A DNA stretch of 64,000 bases from Melghirimyces profundicolus (GTDB taxonomy: Bacteria; Bacillota; Bacilli; Thermoactinomycetales; DSM-45169): contig NZ_QBKR01000003.1 of assembly GCF_003054245.1 (NCBI RefSeq), forward strand, positions 1-64,000, written 5' to 3'. The notes below the pieces were generated by a model. That model made no database searches. It was not told where the DNA came from and worked only from the letters and a program-made list of their open reading frames with translations. Made by a program: the position numbers and the translations under genes. Below are positions 8,253 to 16,079 of the stretch, piece by piece. Numbering within the stretch: the stretch's first letter is position 1; the number at the start of each line of letters is the position of its first letter.

Positions 8253-8414
8253 TTATTGCGGGGGTGGTTCTTCTTCCAGCCGAACCGTCTGAGTGTAGTC
8301 TCCGCGGCGAACTTCATCGGGAGTGGCGTCTTTCTGAAGCTGATCGCCCGTTATTCCCGGAGCGAACCGGGGTTTTGCTTTGTGTTTTTTGGAGAGCGGT
8401 CTTTTCCTTTTCAT
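8253..8414 (-). CDS. Small hypothetical protein (53 aa), basic N-terminus
   Basis: ATG at 8414 is preceded by GGAGGAGGG at ideal distance. The 53 residues begin MKRKRPLSKKHKAKPRF, continue with GITGDQLQKDATPDEVRRGD and end EEEPPPQ. The lysine/arginine-rich head and acidic tail suggest a nucleic-acid-associated or spore-type small protein, but no family is recognised. It is divergent from sigI, whose coding region starts about 160 bp away, and was easy to miss because of its length. The reading frame is convincing, the function unknown. Confidence 0.65.
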   Translation of the reverse strand: MKRKRPLSKKHKAKPRFAPGITGDQLQKDATPDEVRRGDYTQTVRLEEEPPPQ

Positions 8415-8571
8415 TTTTACCCTCCTCCTTTGTGTGAAGAATTCCCGTTTCCAGGCTTTTTATCCGCCGGTCCCGGTACATAGTGATGTGAAAAAATAGA
8501 GAAACAACGTCCGAAACGGACAGAAAACGGTGCAGAGCTCCGAATATATAGAGTAGGGAGAGGTGTCGGCG

Positions 8572-9342
8572 TTGCATGGTCCGGGGGATGGTGATCACAA
8601 CCTGCAGGAGCTTGAGATGGAAACGCGCGTACGGGAAGCTCAGAAGGATCCGACAGCCCGGATCCGGGATGAGCTGATCGCCGAGAACCAACTGTACGTG
8701 AGGAAAATGGCCTCCAAAATCTGCAGGCGAAACATCACAATTCAAGATGATGAATACTCGGTGGCTTTGATGGGATTTAATGAGGCCATCAACGCTTACC
8801 GGCATGATCAGTCTTCCACTTTCCTCTCGTTCGCTTTTACCGTGATGAAGAGAAGGTTGACGGACTATTTCAGGAGCGAAAAGAGACACAGGAATCATCA
8901 GGTGACCTTGATTCCCTCCGATTCAAAGGATAATGAGCCCATCTATCCGGAAGTGGTCAAAAAATCCTTTGAAAACCACCAGGACCGGGAACTGAGGGAA
9001 CGCCGCCAGTCGGAAGTGGAAGAGTTCCGGGAGCATTTGGCAAAGTTCGATCTCACCATGGAAAAACTGGCTAAAGTTTCTCCCAAGCATAAGGACACCC
9101 GGCAGAACCTGATGGAAATTGCCAAAAAGATCGCTTCGCGTGCCGAACTGCTCGACCAGTTTTACAAGGAAAAGCGGGTCAAGCGGGGGTTTGCCGAACA
9201 AGTCGGCTGCCACCGCCGAACGTTGAAGCGTCACCGGAATTACCTGATCGCGTTGGTAGTGATCCTGGTGGAAGACTTGCCCACGATTCGGGATTATCTG
9301 GAACTACCAGTAGACATGAAGGGGGGTGGCGACAGTGAGTAA
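8572..9342 (+). CDS. sigI: RNA polymerase sigma factor SigI
   Basis: About 256 aa. The SigI N-terminal half (ELIAENQLYVRKMASKICRR, then DDEYSVALMGFNEAI and AFTVMKRRLTDYFR) matches the sigma-70 region 2-like part of Bacillus SigI; the C-terminal part (KRGFAEQVGCHRRTLKRHRN, about residues 206-225) is the DNA-recognition helix-turn-helix. SigI responds to heat or envelope/polysaccharide signals and is held by RsgI, encoded next with an 8-bp overlap (GTGAGTAA). Start TTG at 8572 has AGGGAGAGG eight bases upstream; GTG at 8563 is possible but too close. Confidence 0.92.
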   Translation: MHGPGDGDHNLQELEMETRVREAQKDPTARIRDELIAENQLYVRKMASKICRRNITIQDDEYSVALMGFNEAINAYRHDQSSTFLSFAFTVMKRRLTDYFRSEKRHRNHQVTLIPSDSKDNEPIYPEVVKKSFENHQDRELRERRQSEVEEFREHLAKFDLTMEKLAKVSPKHKDTRQNLMEIAKKIASRAELLDQFYKEKRVKRGFAEQVGCHRRTLKRHRNYLIALVVILVEDLPTIRDYLELPVDMKGGGDSE

Positions 9343-10576
9343 GGGGATCTTGATGGAAAAGGAGCAGATGCATTGGGTCGTGATGACCTCCGACGGGGAG
9401 TTTGTGAAAATTCCTCCCCAGGGCCAGGGAAGTGTCCGGTTGGGCGAGGAGGTTCACTTCACTCCGGAAGAAAAACCGGGATTTTTCACCTCCTTTATGC
9501 GGTACCCCTGGGTTACGGGAGGATTGGCGGCGGCGATACTGGTCTTTGCATTGTTGGTGCCGCTGTTCAAACCGATGGATGTGAATGCCCAAACCTATGT
9601 GTATATCGATATCAATACGCATACCGCGGTCGGTTCGGCAAACAGGGGCCATTCTCTGAACCAAAAGAACGCCAATTCCAGCCTGGAAGTCGGGGTCAAC
9701 GGGGAGGGAGAGGTCATTTCCGTCGATGGGATAAATCCCCCGGGTGAATACATGGCCCGGATGGTCCGGGAGAATCTCGAATACGAAGGGACTCACATCG
9801 ATGAGTTTGTTGCCGACTTTCTGAACCAGGCAAAAGAGAAAAAGTGGCTCCATCCGAAGGACGAAATCATTGTTTCCCAAGTGACGGAATCCGACCAGGA
9901 GGTTTCTTCAAGCAAGGAAGAAAAGAATCATAACACCCTGGATAAAATCAAGAAAAAGGTGGATACGGATCCCAAACTGAGAGGGGCCCATCTGGAAATG
10001 GTCACCCTGCCTCTTCCGGACCGCCTGAAGGACCGGGCCAAGAAACTCGAAGTTTCTCCCGCCCGATATGCGTTATGGCTTTTTGCCAATTCGGAAGGGC
10101 ATGAGTTGACGAGGGATGAACTGCAGGATCAAACCGTCAATGAGTTGCTGGAGTTATTGAAGGATGCCCTCGACCCCGACGACCCACCCACGGAAAAACA
10201 ATGGAACCAGTGGATGACAGCTTACGACCCGGTCAAACAGCGGGATCCCGAAAGACCAAAGGATCAAACGGATTCCAATCCGAAGGAAGAGCCATCCGAC
10301 ACGATAAAGAAACCGGAAGACCAAAGCACCGACACATCCGGTGACAGCCAGGATGCCGGTGGAGACCCATCCGGACAGGAACCTTCGAACGACCCCCCAC
10401 CCTCGGATGGAACCACGTCCGGAGGGGACACGGAAGGGGACGATTCCAACCCGGAACCGACCAACCCCGATCCGGAGGGATCGACGGGAGATTCCCAGGC
10501 TTCGGGCGACAGCTCATCCGAAACCAAGGAGCCCGACAAGGTCCCGGCCCTTGATTCGGGGGGAAGTGAATACTGA
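9335..10576 (+). CDS. rsgI: Anti-sigma-I factor RsgI, single-pass membrane protein
   Basis: About 413 aa. Residues 1-50 form the cytoplasmic RsgI anti-sigma domain. One membrane helix follows (about 54-75, VTGGLAAAILVFALLVPLF), then the conserved extracytoplasmic domain (NAQTYVYIDINTHTAVGSA) and a low-complexity acidic Ser/Pro/Gly/Asp tail (about the last 100 residues). Start GTG at 9335 overlaps sigI by 8 nt, giving translational coupling. In well-studied RsgI proteins the strand YVxIDINPS carries an Asn-Pro autocleavage bond; here the Pro is replaced by Thr. The tail has no recognised carbohydrate-binding domain, unlike clostridial RsgIs. Confidence 0.9.
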   Translation: MSKGILMEKEQMHWVVMTSDGEFVKIPPQGQGSVRLGEEVHFTPEEKPGFFTSFMRYPWVTGGLAAAILVFALLVPLFKPMDVNAQTYVYIDINTHTAVGSANRGHSLNQKNANSSLEVGVNGEGEVISVDGINPPGEYMARMVRENLEYEGTHIDEFVADFLNQAKEKKWLHPKDEIIVSQVTESDQEVSSSKEEKNHNTLDKIKKKVDTDPKLRGAHLEMVTLPLPDRLKDRAKKLEVSPARYALWLFANSEGHELTRDELQDQTVNELLELLKDALDPDDPPTEKQWNQWMTAYDPVKQRDPERPKDQTDSNPKEEPSDTIKKPEDQSTDTSGDSQDAGGDPSGQEPSNDPPPSDGTTSGGDTEGDDSNPEPTNPDPEGSTGDSQASGDSSSETKEPDKVPALDSGGSEY

Positions 10577-10694
10577 TCTCCGCTCTTCTTTTTTATCCGG
10601 TATGGGACAACCTTCAGCGGTTCCCCATTCCCCGGCGGGTGCAGGCCCACATCTCCCGAAACCGTGCCACACGAGGGAAATGGGGGAATCGTTG

Positions 10695-10943
10695 ATGCAA
10701 GGAATCGGGATCGTCCGGAGAGTGGACCATCTCGGCCGGATTGTTCTGCCCAAAGAACTGCGGGAAACGATGAATATCAAGCCGCATGACGGGGTCGAGA
10801 TCTTCGTGAACGACGACACCATCGTTCTGCAAAAATACAACCCCTCCTGCGTGTTTTGCGATTCTTCGGAGGAACTCTTTTATTTCAAGGGGAAAATCAT
10901 CTGCAAAGGTTGCCTGGAAGACACCAGGAGCCATGTGGTGTAA
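10695..10943 (+). CDS. AbrB-family transition-state regulator with C-terminal Cys pairs
   Basis: An 82-aa protein: an N-terminal AbrB/SpoVT swapped-hairpin DNA-binding domain (GIVRRVDHLGRIVLPKELR, residues 3-22) and a short C-terminal tail with CVFC and CKGC pairs that could bind one zinc ion. AbrB-type proteins repress many genes during growth and are relieved on entry to stationary phase and sporulation. ATG at 10695 with GGGGG eight bases upstream; a much longer open frame reaching back to 10341 overlaps rsgI and is not used. Terminator at 10949. Confidence 0.9.
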   Translation: MQGIGIVRRVDHLGRIVLPKELRETMNIKPHDGVEIFVNDDTIVLQKYNPSCVFCDSSEELFYFKGKIICKGCLEDTRSHVV

Positions 10944-10948
10944 ACCTG

Positions 10949-10970
10949 AAGCCCGCGAGGGCTTTTTCTT
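10949..10970 (+). terminator. Rho-independent terminator of the AbrB-like gene
   Basis: AAGCCC-gcga-GGGCTT followed by TTTCTTTT. Confidence 0.8.
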
Positions 10971-10996
10971 TTGCTTTACCCCTGTAAAGCAAATTG

Positions 10997-11026
10997 CTGA
11001 CAATGGATCAAAACATTTGATAAAAT
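10997..11026 (+). promoter_or_regulatory. Sigma-A-type promoter of the PaaF/PaaG-like genes
   Basis: CTGACA (10997-11002), an 18-bp spacer and TAAAAT (11021-11026), five of six matches in each hexamer, about 85 bp before the start codon at 11111. Confidence 0.6.
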
Positions 11027-11070
11027 AGAAACCGGAATCGAAATTGAGTGGCAATTTACACAAGTGAAAA

Positions 11071-11084
11071 TGTAAGCGCTTTAA
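11071..11084 (+). promoter_or_regulatory. Candidate cre (CcpA) site downstream of the promoter
   Basis: TGTAAGCGCTTTAA matches the cre consensus TGWAANCGNTNWCA at 13 of 14 positions. It lies 45 bp downstream of the -10, where CcpA binding represses by roadblock, which suits a catabolic operon. Confidence 0.55.
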
Positions 11085-11110
11085 TCCCGTGGACGGAAGG
11101 AGTGTTGCAT

Positions 11111-11884
11111 ATGGATCCGGAATTTCTCAGGGTATCGACAGAGAAGGGAGTCGGCCGGATCGAACTCCGGCGCCCGAAGGTGCTGAACGCACTTAACCGC
11201 CGTATGGTGGCGGAGCTCGTGGAAATGCTTGAATCCTTTGATCGGGAGGACACAGTGGGGGCGATCCTGTTGACCGGCGGACCCAAAGCTTTCGCAGCGG
11301 GGGCGGATATCGACGAAATGGCCGGCGCAACCGCGGCTGAGATGCTAACCATGGATCCTTTTGCGGACTGGGACCGGATCCGGCGCGTTTCCAAACCGAT
11401 CGTGGCAGCGGTGAACGGGTATGCCCTGGGAGGCGGTTGTGAGCTGGCTATGGCTTGCGATCTTATCTTTGCTTCGGAGACGGCGCGGTTCGGGCAGCCG
11501 GAGATCGATCTCGGGGTGATGCCGGGCGCGGGCGGAACCCAGCGTTTGACAAGAGCGGTGGGCAAAGCGCGGGCCATGGAAATGGTGTTGACCGGAAAGC
11601 CGATCACCGCCAAGGAAGCTTATGCAGCGGGCTTGATCAACCGGGTCGTTCCGGCGGAAGTGTTGGAAGAAGAAGCCATGAAGATGGCCCGTGAACTGGC
11701 TTCCAAACCCCCGGTTGCCCTCCGTCTGGCCAAACGGGCGGTCCAACGGGCGGCGGAAATCGGTCTGGAGGCGGGCCTGGATTATGAACAGAAGCTCTTT
11801 TATTTCCTTTTTTCCACCGAAGACCAGAAAGAAGGAATGCAGGCGTTTATGGAGAAGCGCCGCCCCGAATTCCGCGGGAAATAA
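11111..11884 (+). CDS. Enoyl-CoA hydratase (crotonase family, PaaF-like)
   Basis: A 257-aa crotonase-fold enzyme that hydrates a trans-2-enoyl-CoA. The oxyanion-hole segments (AFAAGADIDEM, and NGYALGGGCELAMACD) and both glutamates of the active site (CELAMACD and GQPEIDLGVMPGAGG) are in place, so it should be a true hydratase rather than an isomerase. ATG at 11111 with GGAAGGAG upstream. Only 19 bp separate it from the PaaG-like gene, so they form an operon. In phenylacetate catabolism PaaF hydrates 2,3-didehydroadipyl-CoA; a general fatty-acid role is the alternative. Confidence 0.88.
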   Translation: MDPEFLRVSTEKGVGRIELRRPKVLNALNRRMVAELVEMLESFDREDTVGAILLTGGPKAFAAGADIDEMAGATAAEMLTMDPFADWDRIRRVSKPIVAAVNGYALGGGCELAMACDLIFASETARFGQPEIDLGVMPGAGGTQRLTRAVGKARAMEMVLTGKPITAKEAYAAGLINRVVPAEVLEEEAMKMARELASKPPVALRLAKRAVQRAAEIGLEAGLDYEQKLFYFLFSTEDQKEGMQAFMEKRRPEFRGK

Positions 11885-11903
11885 AACCGAGGAGGGAAAA
11901 ACC

Positions 11904-12689
11904 ATGGCGGAAACCGTTACCTACCAGAAAGAAAGCGGGGTCGGGATTCTCACCTTGAACCGCCCCGAGGTGTACAACGCCTTTAACGGCAGGATGACCC
12001 AAGAGCTCACCGCCGCGCTGAAGGAAGCCTCGAAGGATCCGGACGTGAGAGCGGTTATGATCCAGGGAGCAGGCAAGGCCTTCTGTTCCGGGCAGGACCT
12101 GAATGACCGGAGCGACCTCCATGTCGGCAACCTGTCCCTCGGCGACAGCGTTCGAACGCGGTACAACCCGATGATCCGGGCCATCACGGGGATGGAGAAA
12201 CCGGTGATCGCTTCCGTGGGCGGAGTGGCCGCCGGCGCCGGATGCAGCCTGGCCTTTGCCTGTGATATCCGTATTGTCTCCGAAAAGGCCAAATTCATCG
12301 AGGCTTTTATCCGCATCGGTCTGGTCCCGGACAGCGGATCCAGCTATTTTCTGCCCCGGCTGGTGGGCTTCGGCCGTGCGATGGAACTCTTGATGACCGG
12401 ACGGGACATCTTGGCGGAGGAAGCGGTGAAGATCGGCCTGGCCAACCGGCTCGTGTCCCACGAACGGTTGGAGGAAGAGAGCTTCGAGTTTGCAAGGAAA
12501 CTGGCCCAAGCTCCCACCCGGGCGATCGGGCTGACCAAGCGGGCGCTCTGGAGGGCGGTGGATTCGGAATTGGAGGAAGCCTTGGAATATGAGGCCCAGA
12601 TGCAGGAAACCGCCGGAAAGACCGAAGATTTCAAGGAAGGGGTACAAGCTTTCACAGAAAAGCGGGTGCCGGAGTTCCGGGGGAAATAA
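11904..12689 (+). CDS. Enoyl-CoA hydratase/isomerase family, PaaG-like (ring-epoxide isomerase candidate)
   Basis: A 261-aa crotonase-fold protein. The first half has GAGKAFCSGQDLNDR and GGVAAGAGCSLAFACD; the second has RIGLVPDSGSSYFLPRLVG, where the hydratase glutamate position is Asp (PDSGSS), a pattern typical of PaaG, the 1,2-epoxyphenylacetyl-CoA isomerase. It follows the PaaF-like gene by 19 bp with its own GAGGAGGG site. No paaABCDE oxygenase genes are within the window, so the phenylacetate assignment rests on sequence type plus the phenylalanine dehydrogenase next door. Confidence 0.8.
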   Translation: MAETVTYQKESGVGILTLNRPEVYNAFNGRMTQELTAALKEASKDPDVRAVMIQGAGKAFCSGQDLNDRSDLHVGNLSLGDSVRTRYNPMIRAITGMEKPVIASVGGVAAGAGCSLAFACDIRIVSEKAKFIEAFIRIGLVPDSGSSYFLPRLVGFGRAMELLMTGRDILAEEAVKIGLANRLVSHERLEEESFEFARKLAQAPTRAIGLTKRALWRAVDSELEEALEYEAQMQETAGKTEDFKEGVQAFTEKRVPEFRGK

Positions 12690-12836
12690 GGGATTCGGGG
12701 TTCCCCCGAACTCTCCCCCATCGGGGCGCATATCATGGGATCGGGATACGAAACAGCCCGTTCCTCTTGGCCCATAAGCCGAGCGGTCGCTCGTTAGGCA
12801 ACGGAACACCACTTCACGAAGGCAGGGATGATCACC

Positions 12837-14003
12837 ATGAAAGTCCTTGGACAAAATCACGATCGGTCCTCCAAAAAGAAGTTGCCGGAAGAGAAGGTCG
12901 AACAACGTTCCCGGATGGATGACATATTTGAATTGATGGCAGAAGGCGGCCACGAGGAGGTCACCTTCTGCCGTCATCCCGGGTCCGGGTTGAAGGCGAT
13001 CATCGCGATTCATGACACCACCATGGGGCCCGCCCTGGGGGGATGCCGGATGGTGCCTTACACCTCCACCGACGAGGCGGTGAAAGACGTGCTCCGACTT
13101 TCCAGGGGAATGACATTCAAATGCGGTTTGGCCGATGTGGACTTTGGCGGTGGGAAAGCGGTGATCATCGGGGATCCCGAAACGGACAAAACCCCGGAAA
13201 TGTTCCGTGTGCTGGGCCGGTTTGTGGGGGGGTTGAACGGACGCTTCTTCACCGGTACGGACATGGGTACGATGCCGGAGGACTTCGTTCACGCCGCCCG
13301 CGAATCCGACTCCTTTGTGGGCCTGCCCGAAAGTCATGGGGGAAGCGGGGACACGTCCATTCCCACCGCTTACGGCGTCATGCAGGGTTTCCGCGCCACC
13401 GCCCGGCACCTGTGGGGAACAGACAGCCTGGAAGGTCGAACCGTTGCCATTCAGGGTGTGGGCAAAGTGGGCGCCCGGCTGGCAGGTCAACTGGTGGAGG
13501 AAGGAGCCCGTTGTGTCGTGGCCGATGTCTCACCGGCCAGGGTGGAGAGCCTGAAGGCACGAAATCCTGATATAGAGGTGACGGGGGTGGAAGAGATCCA
13601 TCGGGTGGAGTGCGACATCTTCGCCCCCTGTGCGATCGGCGGGGTGATCCACGACGGTACGCTGGACGAACTCCGTTGCCGGGCGGTGGTGGGTTCGGCC
13701 AATAACCAGCTGGCGAAGGACCGGCACGGGGATCTTCTCCATGAGCGGGGCATTCTCTACGCTCCCGATTACCTGGTGAATGCCGGTGGTTTGATCCAAG
13801 TGGCCGATGAACTTCAGGGTTACCACCATGAACGGGTCATGGAAAAAACCCGCGGGATCCACGATATGCTTCTCAAAATTTATGAGCTGTCCCGAGAGGA
13901 AGATTTACCGACATGCCGTGCGGCGGATCGGCTGGTCCTTGAACGTCTCCGTCAGGTGGCGGATCTGAAACGGATTTTCCTGGGCTTTGATCGCCGGGGC
14001 TGA
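12837..14003 (+). CDS. pdh: Phenylalanine dehydrogenase
   Basis: A 388-aa NAD-dependent amino acid dehydrogenase, oxidatively deaminating L-phenylalanine to phenylpyruvate. From residue 28 on (DDIFELMAEGGHEEVTFCRH) it reads closely like the Thermoactinomyces intermedius phenylalanine dehydrogenase; it has GGCRMVPY rather than the GGMRMW of leucine dehydrogenases. Catalytic Lys residues are in RGMTFKCGLADVDFGGGK and the NAD-binding GxGxxG in AIQGVGKVGARL. An extra basic N-terminal stretch of about 27 residues is present; ATG at 12837 has the best ribosome-site spacing, though ATG at 12918 would remove the extension. Leads into the E1/E2 genes. Confidence 0.88.
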   Translation: MKVLGQNHDRSSKKKLPEEKVEQRSRMDDIFELMAEGGHEEVTFCRHPGSGLKAIIAIHDTTMGPALGGCRMVPYTSTDEAVKDVLRLSRGMTFKCGLADVDFGGGKAVIIGDPETDKTPEMFRVLGRFVGGLNGRFFTGTDMGTMPEDFVHAARESDSFVGLPESHGGSGDTSIPTAYGVMQGFRATARHLWGTDSLEGRTVAIQGVGKVGARLAGQLVEEGARCVVADVSPARVESLKARNPDIEVTGVEEIHRVECDIFAPCAIGGVIHDGTLDELRCRAVVGSANNQLAKDRHGDLLHERGILYAPDYLVNAGGLIQVADELQGYHHERVMEKTRGIHDMLLKIYELSREEDLPTCRAADRLVLERLRQVADLKRIFLGFDRRG

Positions 14004-14017
14004 GGGAGGGATGGAGG

Positions 14018-15097
14018 TTGCTCAGACAGATGGACCGGGTGGACCGCTGTTATCTGAAGCCCGGCGGCCAGTTGACAGAAGAAGGGCGCAGTCGCTGGGA
14101 AGCCGTACCGGAGGAGTTGAAGCTCGATTTTTACCGGTGGATGGTGCAGGTTCGTTCCTTTGACCGCCGCTCCGTCATTCTTCAGCGACAGGGAAGGATC
14201 GGTACCTACGCCCCGCTGGAAGGACAGGAAGCCGCCCAAGTGGGCAGTGCACTGGCCCTCTCGAAAGAAGATTGGATCTTCCCCAGTTACCGGGAACACG
14301 GGGTTGCCATGATCGCGGGGATGCCTCTGATGAGAATTCTCCTCTATTGGATGGGTCGGGTGGAAGGGAACGTGCCTCCCGAAGGAGTCCGTGTGTTGCC
14401 GCCTTACGTTCCCATCGCCACCCAACTGCCGCAAGCGATGGGAGCCGCCTGGGCATCCAAGCTGAAAAGGGAACGCTCGGTTTCGGTTGCCTATTTCGGA
14501 GACGGTGCCACCTCGGAAGGGGATTTTCACGAAGCATTGAATTTTGCCGGAGTGTTTCAGCTCCCCGTGATCTTCTTTTGCCAGAACAACCATTATGCCA
14601 TCAGCGTACCCTTCTCCCGTCAGTCCGCGGTTCCGACGGTGGCGGAACGGGCTTGTGCCTATAACATTCGTGGCATCCGGGTGGATGGAAACGATGTGCT
14701 GGCGGTTCACAGCGCCATGGAGGAAGCGGTGACAAGGGCGCGAAAGGGGGACGGGGCCACCCTGATCGAAGCGGTCACCTACCGGAAAGGTTCCCATACC
14801 ACCGCCGATGATGCGACGCGTTACCGGGACCCGTCGGAAGTGGAGGATTGGGTTCGGGAGAAAGATCCGATCTCCCGGATGGAAGCCCTTCTGAAAGCGG
14901 AAGGGTTGTTGTCGGAAGAGGACGTGAAGAAGTGGGAGGAACAATGCAAAGCGCTCGTGGATCGGGCGGTCAAGGAAGCCGAAGCGGCTCCCGCTCCCTC
15001 CGCCGATCACCTCTTCGCCCATGTGTTCGAAGAGTTGCCGCCGGAGCTGAACCGGCAGCGTGCGGAACTGTCGGGAGAGGGGGGAGAGTGTGTCTGA
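14018..15097 (+). CDS. 2-oxoacid dehydrogenase E1 component, alpha subunit
   Basis: A 359-aa thiamine-diphosphate enzyme subunit. The TPP-binding motif GDGATSEGDFHEALN (about 164-178) ends with the CQNNHYAIS segment, and the phosphorylation-loop region YRKGSHTTADDATRYRD is typical of PdhA/BkdA1. With the beta subunit it decarboxylates a 2-oxo acid and passes the acyl group to lipoyl-E2. Starts TTG at 14018 behind AGGGAGGG, 15 bp after phenylalanine dehydrogenase, so phenylpyruvate is an attractive substrate (inference). Pyruvate or branched-chain oxo acids are alternatives. Confidence 0.87.
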   Translation: MLRQMDRVDRCYLKPGGQLTEEGRSRWEAVPEELKLDFYRWMVQVRSFDRRSVILQRQGRIGTYAPLEGQEAAQVGSALALSKEDWIFPSYREHGVAMIAGMPLMRILLYWMGRVEGNVPPEGVRVLPPYVPIATQLPQAMGAAWASKLKRERSVSVAYFGDGATSEGDFHEALNFAGVFQLPVIFFCQNNHYAISVPFSRQSAVPTVAERACAYNIRGIRVDGNDVLAVHSAMEEAVTRARKGDGATLIEAVTYRKGSHTTADDATRYRDPSEVEDWVREKDPISRMEALLKAEGLLSEEDVKKWEEQCKALVDRAVKEAEAAPAPSADHLFAHVFEELPPELNRQRAELSGEGGECV

Positions 15098-16067
15098 GAA
15101 AACACTGATCCAAGGGATCAATGAAGGGTTGCGGACGGCGCTTAAAGAGCGTTCCGATGTGGTGGTCCTGGGAGAGGATGTCGGTAAAAACGGCGGTGTC
15201 TTCCGAGCGACGGAAGGGTTGTGGGAGGAATTCGGGGACGAACGTGTCATCGACACGCCTTTGGCCGAAGCCGGAATTGTCGGAGCGGCCATCGGTATGG
15301 CGATTAACGGCATGCGGCCGGTGGCGGAGATTCAGTTCATGGGGTTCATCTATCCCGCATTTGAACAGATTGTCACCCATGCGGCGCGCCTGCGCACCCG
15401 GACTCAGGGACAGCATCCCGCCTCCCTCGTGGTCCGGGCTCCTTATGGAGGAGGGATCCGGGCTCCGGAACTTCACTCGGATTCCACCGAAGCCCTCTTC
15501 GTCCACACTCCCGGCCTTAAGGTGGTGGCACCCTCCACCCCTTCGGATGCCAAAGGCCTGCTTTTGTCGGCGATCCGGGACCCCGACCCCGTGATTTACC
15601 TGGAACCGATGAAGATTTACCGGGCTTTCCGCCAGGAGGTTCCCGAGGGATGGTTCGAAGTGCCCATCGGAAAAGCCCGAAAGGTGAGAGAGGGAGAAGA
15701 TGTCACCCTGATCGCTTGGGGTACGATGGTCCCGGTGGCGGAACGGGCGGCCCGGGAGGCGTCGGAGCGGGGAGTCTCCTGCGAGGTGCTCGATCTTCGG
15801 AGCCTCTGCCCTCTGGATGAAGAAGCAATCGTGACCTCCGTCAAAAAGACGGGACGGGCGGTGATCATTCATGAGGCTCCGAAAAACGCAGGTTTGGGAG
15901 CGGAGTTGGCTGCCCGGATCCATGAGCTGGCTTTCCTGTGGATGGAATCCCCGGTGAAACGGGTCACGGGGTTCGATGTTCCCGTTCCGATGTTCGCGCT
16001 GGAGGACGATTTCCGTCCGAGTCAGAAACGGATCGATCGGGCGATTCACAAGGTGATGACATTCTGA
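15090..16067 (+). CDS. 2-oxoacid dehydrogenase E1 component, beta subunit
   Basis: A 325-aa transketolase-like subunit completing the E1 heterotetramer. It has the family landmarks GEDVGKNGGVFRATEGL, DTPLAEAGIVGAAIGMA and the C-terminal half GTMVPVAERAAREA. GTG at 15090 overlaps the alpha-subunit stop by 8 nt (translational coupling), preceded by GGGGGGAGA. Confidence 0.88.
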   Translation: MSEKTLIQGINEGLRTALKERSDVVVLGEDVGKNGGVFRATEGLWEEFGDERVIDTPLAEAGIVGAAIGMAINGMRPVAEIQFMGFIYPAFEQIVTHAARLRTRTQGQHPASLVVRAPYGGGIRAPELHSDSTEALFVHTPGLKVVAPSTPSDAKGLLLSAIRDPDPVIYLEPMKIYRAFRQEVPEGWFEVPIGKARKVREGEDVTLIAWGTMVPVAERAAREASERGVSCEVLDLRSLCPLDEEAIVTSVKKTGRAVIIHEAPKNAGLGAELAARIHELAFLWMESPVKRVTGFDVPVPMFALEDDFRPSQKRIDRAIHKVMTF

Positions 16068-16079
16068 GGAGGGGAGAGC

